Below, piece by piece: positions 57,199 through 64,000 of a stretch of 64,000 nucleotides of DNA. Origin of the DNA: an uncultured Holosporaceae bacterium (GTDB lineage: Bacteria; Pseudomonadota; Alphaproteobacteria; UBA3830; CASESI01); the NCBI GenBank assembly GCA_949290705.1, contig CASESI010000022.1, positions 263,921 through 327,920 on the forward strand, given 5' to 3'. A program made the translations under genes and the position numbers. The notes below the pieces were generated by a model. The model worked only from the letters and a program-made list of their open reading frames with translations. It was not told where the DNA came from and ran no database searches. The stretch's first letter is position 1. The number at the start of each line of letters is the position of its first letter.

Positions 57199-58179
57199 TT
57201 ACATAATTACATATTCAGAGGAACTGCTATCTGAGGTTTCATTCGAATCTTCTTTCTCATCTTCGTCTATTGTAGGTAGGCCTTCACGTCGATCATGTTC
57301 GAAGATAGCGTCGTCCAGTATGAAAAAATTATTATCGCTACAGTTTGGATGCTCGATTACAAATTTTTTGTACTTTGTGAATTTTTCTTTATCATCATGA
57401 AATACGTCTTTTAATTGTCTTTCAAAATGGTTTCTTGCTGCGAGGAGTTCTATAGTGTACAGTTTAACGTTGAAAGCTGCAAATTTAGTTTCAGATTTTC
57501 GTACTGAAGTTATATTGAAAGAACGGTCATCAACAAAAATTATTTTATCAAATTTTATATGATCGTCGTTTTTGTAATAAGCTTTCATAAAATTGACTAA
57601 TACATTCCCTTTTGATTGTTTATAGGCAAATATGATTCCATCTTGAAAAACTATTTTACGTGGGGAGTGCGCATTAGGGATTAAAGCGTCAAAATTAAAA
57701 TCAATACATTTTCGTAAAATGGATAACTTATAATCAATGAACATATGGTCGACATGATTAGTAGCGGTCAAAACAACAGTTTTGGTACCTTTACGAGAGA
57801 GATTTTCTAGTATCGTATTCCATCCTGGATTAATTCCTAGAATATCAGTCAGCGATTTAGGATTAAGATCAGCTTGTTTAAACTGGCTAAAAAAGCCTTC
57901 ATCCTCCAGTATGTAATACTTATAATAAAATAATCTCTCATACGAAATTAACACCTCATCACAATCAAGAACCAGCAAAGTTTTGCTATCTGCTATTTCT
58001 TTGATTCTCTCAATACATTTTTTAAAATCATTTGTAGAAAGCTTATCCGGGACTTGTTCAACACAGGTTTCAAAATTTCCTGCTGAATGCTCATCCAACG
58101 TATTATTGGAACATAAAAAGTTATAAGAAAAAATTGTAGTGAAAAATAATTTAATAAAAATTTCAGTCCTGATTCTCAC
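57199..58179 (-). CDS. DUF2608-family exported HAD-like protein
   Basis: A 326-residue protein of the HAD phosphatase superfamily, DUF2608 type. The signature [11 protein letters not shown] gives Asp72 and Asp74, TVVLTATN is motif II, a Lys is at SKGNVLVN, and [11 protein letters not shown] is motif IV, so a phosphatase is plausible. The N-terminus ([18 protein letters not shown]) is a signal peptide. The end is an acidic Ser-rich tail ([17 protein letters not shown]). GTG 58179 is the likely start, as AAGGTG lies six bases before it, inside the 3' end of gyrA. Family members occur in intracellular bacteria such as Legionella and Holosporales; the substrate is unknown. Confidence 0.85.
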   Translation of the reverse strand: MRIRTEIFIKLFFTTIFSYNFLCSNNTLDEHSAGNFETCVEQVPDKLSTNDFKKCIERIKEIADSKTLLVLDCDEVLISYERLFYYKYYILEDEGFFSQFKQADLNPKSLTDILGINPGWNTILENLSRKGTKTVVLTATNHVDHMFIDYKLSILRKCIDFNFDALIPNAHSPRKIVFQDGIIFAYKQSKGNVLVNFMKAYYKNDDHIKFDKIIFVDDRSFNITSVRKSETKFAAFNVKLYTIELLAARNHFERQLKDVFHDDKEKFTKYKKFVIEHPNCSDNNFFILDDAIFEHDRREGLPTIDEDEKEDSNETSDSSSSEYVIM

Positions 58180-60811
58180 GAGAGTCACCTTGATTTTCTA
58201 AAATTGGTTCTTTATCTTCAGATTGTAAAGGAACGGCAGATACAACTTTCGCATTATCTGCAATTCTGAACAATATAACACCTTGCGTTACACGGCTTGT
58301 GATCCTAATGTCTGAGGCAGAGATACGAATCATTTGGCCTTGGTCAGTTATTAAAACGATGTCTTCATCTTCTTTTACTTTGCAGGTTGCAATGACGTTT
58401 CCTGTCTTATCAGTTTTTTCAATATTCTTAATTCCGACACCCCCACGGCTTGTTGTTCTGTATTCAAGTGAAGATGTGCGTTTTCCGTATCCATTTTCCG
58501 TAACCGTTAATAAAATGTCAGCTTTGGATCTTATTTCCTCCATTTCGTCAGAGGATATGTTATTAGATTTAATTTTATTCAATAATTCTTCACGTTCAAG
58601 ATAACTTGCACTATCGTGATTAATTAAAATCATCGAAATAACAGTATCATCCCCGATTAATTTTATTCCGGTAACTCCGCGTGAATTTCGTCCGGAAAAT
58701 ACCCTCAAATCAGAAATAGGGAATCTTACACACTTTCCAAGGTGAGTTGCAAGCAAGATATCTTTGTTATCATCACAAATGGATACACCTATTAGTTGCT
58801 CGTCTCCTTCAAGCTTAATTGCGATTTTACCGTTAGATTGTATATTGATAAAATCTTTTAATTTATTTCTACGGACCATTCCTGATGATGTTGAGAATAT
58901 AATATTCAAATCTTCAGAAACACCTCTTGAAAGCGGCAGGATTGTGGAAATTTTTTCATTTTTATCAAGAGGTAGTAAGTTAATGATTGCTTTTCCGCGA
59001 GAGTTCAAGGATGACATAGGAAGTTTATAAACTTTACTCTGATAAACTTTTCCTTTTGTCGAGAAAAACAATAATGAATCATGAGTATTGGATACGAATA
59101 CATCCTTTACGAAATCTTCTTCTTTTGTGAACATTCCGCTTCTACCTTTTCCACCGCGTTTTTGTGTTTTATACGCATCAAGTGAAGACGTTTTTATGTA
59201 TCCGTCGTTGCTGACAGTAATAACAACCTGTTCGTTTTCAATAAGATCCTCTTCGTTGAAGTCAGCTATATAAGAAATTATTTCAGTTTTTCTTTTTGTT
59301 GCGAATTCAGATTTTATTTCGCGCAATTCACCCCTTATGATGTTTAGAATTTCTGTTTCAGAATTTAAGATCTCCAAGAATCTTTTTATGTCATTTGCAA
59401 GAGAAGCGATATCTTCAAGTAATTTTGATCTCTCAAGATTTGTAAGTTTACTTAGTTTTAAATCAAGGATAGCTTGCGCTTCTGTGTCGGTTAAGAAAAT
59501 TTCTGTATCATTATTTATGAATTTTACAGACGCAAACTTCAGATACTCATACGTATCGAAAATATTCCAAGACCTTGAAATTAATTTCTCCTTTGCTTCC
59601 TTCGTGTCCTTGCTTTCCTTAATTAATTTTATTACTTCATCGATATTATAAACAGCTACAACCAAACCAGCAATAATGTGAATTTTTTCTCTTGCAAGTC
59701 TTAGTTGATATTTCGTTCTGCGGATTACAATTTCTTTCCTGAATTCAACGAATACTGATAAAACAGACTTTATATTAAATGTTTCCGGACGTCCCTTATT
59801 CAATGCAAGCATGTTAACGCCAAAACTCGTTTGAAGAGGGGTATTTTTGTAAAGTTGGTTTAGAATTATTTCTGGAGATGCATCTTTTTTAAGATCAATA
59901 GCAACACGTATACCCTCCTTATCGGATTCATCACGGATTTCAGAAATACCTTCGATTTCTTTGTTATTAACGAGTTCAGCAATTTTTTCTACCAGTTTTG
60001 CTTTGTTAACTTGATATGGAACTTCATCTATGATGATTGCTGTGCGATTCTTATGTTCTTCAATTCTGGTTTTCCCACGCATTAAAATAATACCACGCCC
60101 TGTTTTCGCATACTCTGTAAGTCCTTTATTTTTTAAGATATATCCACCTGTTGGGAAGTCAGGGCCAGGCATAACTTTCGCAAGTTCCTCGTAAGATACA
60201 TCATGATTATCCATGTAAAGCAAACAAGCATCTATAACCTCACCAAGGTTATGTGTAGGGATATTGGTTGCCATACCGACTGCGATACCGCCAGATCCAT
60301 TTACCAAAAGATTTGGAAACTTTGCCGGAAGGACACTTGGCTCATCCAATGATCCGTCATAATTTGGGACAAAATCAATTGTATCAAACTCAATATCTTC
60401 AATAAGTTTATATGCCACTTTTTTAAGTCTTGCTTCGGTATACCTCATGGCAGCAGGAGAGTCGCCATCTATCGATCCAAAGTTACCTTGTCCATCTACC
60501 ATTGGAAGATTAATAGAAAACGGCTGAGCGAGTCTCACCATTGCAAAGTACACGGCAGAATCACCGTGAGGATGGTATTTACCAAGGATTTCTCCTACAA
60601 TTCTTGCGGATTTTTTAAACGGTTTATTCCAATCGTATCCTGATTCATGCATACAGTATAGAATTCTTCTATGGACAGGTTTTAAGCCATCACAAACATC
60701 AGGAATAGCCCTTGATACTATAACGCTCATCGCATAATCAAGGTAGGATTTTTTCATCTCATCGTCAACATTGACGGTTATAATCCTATTATTCAATTCA
60801 TTCTCTTCCAT
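58163..60811 (-). CDS. gyrA: DNA gyrase subunit A
   Basis: Breakage-reunion subunit of gyrase. The 882-residue protein has the active Tyr in [10 protein letters not shown], the GyrA box QKRGGKG in the C-terminal beta-pinwheel, and full length. GAGG precedes ATG 60811. In the quinolone-resistance region the sequence reads [17 protein letters not shown]: Ser85 (E. coli Ser83) is kept, but Phe89 stands where E. coli has Asp87. The 3' end overlaps the start of the DUF2608 gene by 17 bases, suggesting co-transcription. ssb lies 37 bases upstream. Confidence 0.98.
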   Translation of the reverse strand: MEENELNNRIITVNVDDEMKKSYLDYAMSVIVSRAIPDVCDGLKPVHRRILYCMHESGYDWNKPFKKSARIVGEILGKYHPHGDSAVYFAMVRLAQPFSINLPMVDGQGNFGSIDGDSPAAMRYTEARLKKVAYKLIEDIEFDTIDFVPNYDGSLDEPSVLPAKFPNLLVNGSGGIAVGMATNIPTHNLGEVIDACLLYMDNHDVSYEELAKVMPGPDFPTGGYILKNKGLTEYAKTGRGIILMRGKTRIEEHKNRTAIIIDEVPYQVNKAKLVEKIAELVNNKEIEGISEIRDESDKEGIRVAIDLKKDASPEIILNQLYKNTPLQTSFGVNMLALNKGRPETFNIKSVLSVFVEFRKEIVIRRTKYQLRLAREKIHIIAGLVVAVYNIDEVIKLIKESKDTKEAKEKLISRSWNIFDTYEYLKFASVKFINNDTEIFLTDTEAQAILDLKLSKLTNLERSKLLEDIASLANDIKRFLEILNSETEILNIIRGELREIKSEFATKRKTEIISYIADFNEEDLIENEQVVITVSNDGYIKTSSLDAYKTQKRGGKGRSGMFTKEEDFVKDVFVSNTHDSLLFFSTKGKVYQSKVYKLPMSSLNSRGKAIINLLPLDKNEKISTILPLSRGVSEDLNIIFSTSSGMVRRNKLKDFINIQSNGKIAIKLEGDEQLIGVSICDDNKDILLATHLGKCVRFPISDLRVFSGRNSRGVTGIKLIGDDTVISMILINHDSASYLEREELLNKIKSNNISSDEMEEIRSKADILLTVTENGYGKRTSSLEYRTTSRGGVGIKNIEKTDKTGNVIATCKVKEDEDIVLITDQGQMIRISASDIRITSRVTQGVILFRIADNAKVVSAVPLQSEDKEPILENQGDSRENQD

Positions 60812-60848
60812 AAAAACCTCGCAAAAATTTTAAAAATATTAAATAAGA

Positions 60849-61265
60849 TTAAAACGGAATATCATCATTCAAATCTTTTGGAGAAGGCGCATCATAACTT
60901 GCTGAACTATCATTTCTGGAGTCAAGTATCGAAATCTCACCCTTAAATCTTGTAATAACAATTTCTGTTGTATATCTTTCAGCTCCGGATTGGTCAGTCC
61001 ATTTTCTTGTTTGAAGTTGTCCTTCGATATAGAGCTTTACACCCTTTGTGACATACTTTTCTACGAATTCTGAAATTTGAGGATTAAATACGACAACTCT
61101 GTGCCATTCTGTACGATCTTTCCTTTCACCTGTAACTTTGTCTTTCCAAGATTCTGATGTTGCAATTGAAAGACTTGCGATTTTTGTACCATCCTGGGCA
61201 GCACGAATCTCTGGATCTCTACCTACATTTCCAACTAAGATGACTTTGTTAATACTTCCTGCCAT
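60849..61265 (-). CDS. ssb: Single-stranded DNA-binding protein
   Basis: Coats single-stranded DNA in replication and repair. The 138-residue protein has the OB fold (INKVILVGNVGRDPEIRAAQ, WHRVVVFNPQISEFVEKYV, YIEGQLQTRKW) and the partner-binding C-terminal peptide DDIPF. The linker is short, so the protein is smaller than E. coli SSB (178). GGAGATATT precedes ATG 61265. It is followed by gyrA on the same strand. Confidence 0.97.
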   Translation of the reverse strand: MAGSINKVILVGNVGRDPEIRAAQDGTKIASLSIATSESWKDKVTGERKDRTEWHRVVVFNPQISEFVEKYVTKGVKLYIEGQLQTRKWTDQSGAERYTTEIVITRFKGEISILDSRNDSSASYDAPSPKDLNDDIPF

Positions 61266-61366
61266 AATATCTCCGAATAGCGGTATTATATCAGATAAAT
61301 ATTTTTGCGGCTATTAATGATTTCTTAAAAATCTAAAAAAGAAAGAATGGGAGAGGATGAAATTAA

Positions 61367-64000
61367 TTAAAACAATTTCATCAGGTTTTGTTTTGCTCTC
61401 ATTTCTCTTGCCAAGGCTTCGATCGAGGATTGTTCCATCATTTCACTCTGAGAAAGTTCGACCATTTCTGATGGAATATCCAAGTCGAAGATTGCACTAA
61501 CTGCTGCTTGCGAGTTGGTAATGGATGTCTGTATGCTTGAATCAGCAACTCCAAGTCTGTTGTCACCAACTGCGATTTCCGAACGAACAACTTGCACTTT
61601 ATCGATTGCAGCTTGGACTATTGAGATAATATCTTGCAATTTATCCTGATCAGCGGTCAATTCTATTGCTTTTCCAGTTGTTGGGTCGATAAGATTCAAC
61701 CTTTCAGGGGTAATAGAATCAATCGTAACTTTAACCGAGTTTGCCTCGCTTGATCCTGTTCCAACCTGGAATGATAAATTTGCTTTATCACTGGTTTTTT
61801 GGAAAGCAACAACTGTATTTTTTAACTCGTTTATTGAAACAAATACACCTTTCTTAAATCCATTAAGTTTTGTTGTTGAGTCTATATTCGTTTCAATTTT
61901 TACATCTTCAGACTTAATATCTTCTAAGTTGGTGGATTTAATTTTATCTGCTGTCACGGTGCCTGTTGTGGTTTTGATAGCGGTGTCTGTGTCATTAATC
62001 TTTATATTAACAGTAACATTAGTTGCATCTCCGATTTTGCTCGTAATCTGTGTTGCGTCGCTTCCAGCTTCCAAATTAGCGAAACTACTCATAAATGCTT
62101 TGTTTTGTGCAGCGAGAGTATTGAGTCTTTGTAATACCTGATTTTCGATTGCCTTTTTGTTGTCTGTATCAGTTATGTCAGCCCAAGTAACGTCATTATC
62201 ATCTTTATCTTTTACTTTTATAGTGATCTTACCGCCTTGGATCATCGTTTCGACATCTGCTAATTTAAATTCAGGTTTTTTCGTTTTTATCAAACCACCT
62301 GTACGAAGTTTGTTCAAATCAAGAACAATAGAGTCCTCTCTTTGTCCATTTGTGATCACACGGCTTAGTTTCACTTGACCGCGTGTTAGTCTCGTTTTTG
62401 CTATGAATGCCTTGTTATCTGCTTGTGAATTATAGGTGTCAGTACTATTACCATCGTTGTACTCTATATCCGTTAGGTTTAATTCTTCCGATTCGAAATT
62501 TCCCTCTTCAGCTTCAATATAAAGAATTGCTTTTCCGTTTGTACCTTTGATTTTGACATCAAACGAACTTAAGTCTGTTGCCTTGTTTCCGATTCTAACG
62601 ACATCTACATCGTTTGTGCGGCGATTATTATCCAATTTTACTTGAACAGTAGAGTTAGGATTATTTGGTAAAGTTGTACGTTTATTTCCTGTATTTTTAT
62701 CGTACACATATCCGTCTGACGCGACGATATCATCATCACGAAGTTTATACGTACCACCCTTTAAGACGACAGCTTCATCTTTTGCAACATCTTTAACGAT
62801 GAATTGTTTATTATAATCAATAGCAATAACACCATTTTTATAAGTACCTTTATCGAGTTGGAATGTTCCAGTGATAGTAGCATTTGTGTACCCTTCGTTG
62901 CCAGCAGTCGTGACATTTGCGCCTTTCAACAATCTTTCAGCTTCGAAAGTGACGGTTCCTGTTTCATGATCATATGCCGTCATTTTGAATTTTGTCATTG
63001 CTTTTGATGCATCAATAGAAAGGTGTACTTTTTCTCCGGCTGCAAGAGTCATAGGGGTGTCAGTTACTCCATCAGTTGTAAATTTTCCGAATTTTATACT
63101 CGTAATGGTAACGCCCTGGGTGTCGGTTGCGTTATTAATTTCTGTTATTTGATCAGAGTTTGAGCTAAAATCTCCACCATCTTTGGCCATTTGTTCTGAA
63201 ATGTTCATGAAATCGTTATCAGGTAATTTAAGGTTAATAGCAGCTTGAATACCTGCTAAATTTACATCGGCTTCTGCCTTATTTAAAAGGCCTGATAAAT
63301 CCATTTCTTGTGTGCCTCCATCTATTCTAAATTTTTTGCTATCCATTGTTGAAATATACTTTGGCAAGATAGTGATATCAGGGGTTGGTTCGATCAATGA
63401 TTCATCAATAGAATTAACCAATTCCTTATTCTTAAGGTTATCATTGTTAAGGCTTGGATCCATCATATAATCAAAATTCGTTCCGATCGATCTATCTTTG
63501 TCGAAATTACTATTCAATTTGATAGTGATTCCAAATTTACTGAAATTCAATGTTTCGAGACTTCCTTCTTTGATGGTATCAGCAGCGACCTTTACCGAGT
63601 CTACCTGACTTTTATCATTTAAGTTTACAACCTGGAATAATCTCGTTGTTTGGTCATAACTTAATGTATATGCAGTATTGGATTTTGAGTTATCAATTTT
63701 AATGACTTCAATTCCTTGCTCATCAGATGATAAGAACCCGTCTCTTAAATCCTCACCGAGGTGAGTATTCGAGAATGTATCTTGAATAACTGTTTCCGTT
63801 CCTGATAACAATTGTTTAGAGTTAAAGTTTGTAGCCCTTGCGATACGACCGATTTCGTCGATTAAGGCAACAAATTCCTGGTTGATTTTTTCGATATCTT
63901 CAGCTTTGTAAATTCCGTTCTTCGCTGACATAGCAAGGGTATTCATGCGGGTTAGCGTTTTTGTGATTTCTCCCAAACCACCCTCGGCGATATCCAATGC
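61367..64000 (-). CDS. Flagellin-like protein, very large (5' end outside window)
   Basis: The frame is open at base 64000 and gives 877 residues without the N-terminus. It opens with ALDIAEGGLGEITKTLTRMN and continues ARATNFNSKQLLSG, the end of the flagellin N-terminal helical domain. The C-terminus (QAAVSAIFDLDIPSEMVELS, then EMRAKQNLMKLF) is the flagellin C-terminal helix. Between them are over 600 residues of Thr/Asp/Asn-rich beta-type sequence with no motif I know; usual flagellins have 270-550 residues in all. The surface-exposed middle is thus greatly enlarged. A hook-associated protein (FlgL type) is the alternative. Confidence 0.85.
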   Translation of the reverse strand, partial: ALDIAEGGLGEITKTLTRMNTLAMSAKNGIYKAEDIEKINQEFVALIDEIGRIARATNFNSKQLLSGTETVIQDTFSNTHLGEDLRDGFLSSDEQGIEVIKIDNSKSNTAYTLSYDQTTRLFQVVNLNDKSQVDSVKVAADTIKEGSLETLNFSKFGITIKLNSNFDKDRSIGTNFDYMMDPSLNNDNLKNKELVNSIDESLIEPTPDITILPKYISTMDSKKFRIDGGTQEMDLSGLLNKAEADVNLAGIQAAINLKLPDNDFMNISEQMAKDGGDFSSNSDQITEINNATDTQGVTITSIKFGKFTTDGVTDTPMTLAAGEKVHLSIDASKAMTKFKMTAYDHETGTVTFEAERLLKGANVTTAGNEGYTNATITGTFQLDKGTYKNGVIAIDYNKQFIVKDVAKDEAVVLKGGTYKLRDDDIVASDGYVYDKNTGNKRTTLPNNPNSTVQVKLDNNRRTNDVDVVRIGNKATDLSSFDVKIKGTNGKAILYIEAEEGNFESEELNLTDIEYNDGNSTDTYNSQADNKAFIAKTRLTRGQVKLSRVITNGQREDSIVLDLNKLRTGGLIKTKKPEFKLADVETMIQGGKITIKVKDKDDNDVTWADITDTDNKKAIENQVLQRLNTLAAQNKAFMSSFANLEAGSDATQITSKIGDATNVTVNIKINDTDTAIKTTTGTVTADKIKSTNLEDIKSEDVKIETNIDSTTKLNGFKKGVFVSINELKNTVVAFQKTSDKANLSFQVGTGSSEANSVKVTIDSITPERLNLIDPTTGKAIELTADQDKLQDIISIVQAAIDKVQVVRSEIAVGDNRLGVADSSIQTSITNSQAAVSAIFDLDIPSEMVELSQSEMMEQSSIEALAREMRAKQNLMKLF

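Overview
The window looks like the chromosome of a small-genome, AT-rich alphaproteobacterium living in or on a eukaryotic host. Split pntAb/pntB transhydrogenase genes, an acpS-lepB-rnc cluster, dispersed flagellar genes (motA, motB, fliI, a very large flagellin), a DUF2608 secreted phosphatase-like protein, a patatin-like phospholipase, a TssA-like type VI secretion component and many short signal-peptide proteins of no recognised family all point this way. Holosporales (or a related Rickettsiales-like lineage) is the best guess, but this is inference from gene content; no rRNA gene lies in the window.

Layout. 1-14.0 kb is mostly minus strand: clpX (cut by the left edge)/clpP, a large secreted protein of unknown function, a DegP-type protease, a membrane histidine kinase, fliI, pnp-rpsO-truB and pyrH, with yraN and motA on plus. 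14.1-19.8 kb is plus: two small secreted proteins, then the conserved leuS-lptE-holA string followed by holB. 19.8-27.9 kb is minus: fni/cmk, a small secreted protein with a C7A9 tract, murA, metG, ftsZ and lpd. 28.0-38.8 kb is mainly plus: alaS, rplY, dcd, rplK-rplA, gyrB, rpsU and serS, with a minus-strand tRNA-Thr and a minus-strand efflux adaptor. 38.8-41.7 kb is mainly minus (engB, rnc, lepB, acpS) and recG follows on plus. From 49.9 down to 43.8 kb a closely spaced minus-strand run carries a secreted Ser/Thr/Pro-rich protein, an RsbW-like protein, a STAS protein, a patatin, an ABC transporter pair, motB and recA. 50.0-57.2 kb is mostly plus: a frame-disrupted secreted gene, pntAb-pntB, tssA and hflK-hflC, with fmt on minus. 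57.2-64 kb is minus: DUF2608 protein, gyrA, ssb and a flagellin whose 5' end lies outside the window.

Most genes are ordinary information-processing and envelope genes. The cell has peptidoglycan precursor synthesis (murA), LPS transport (lptE), division (ftsZ), envelope quality control (DegP, HflKC, LepB) and a flagellum. The accessory layer is spread singly among these core genes: Sec-type signal-peptide proteins, a possible secretion component (TssA), a possible partner-switching module next to a phospholipase, and a degenerate ABC ATPase.

Several sigma70-type promoters are clear in the sequence (gyrB, tandem promoters for rpsU, rplK, rplY, the 50.0 kb gene). A number of them carry a TGn extended -10 element. 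Base composition is uneven: the rplK-recA stretch is visibly more GC-rich than its neighbours although it is made of core genes. No CRISPR array, insertion sequence, integrase or prophage was seen, and no stretch over 300 bases is without a gene.
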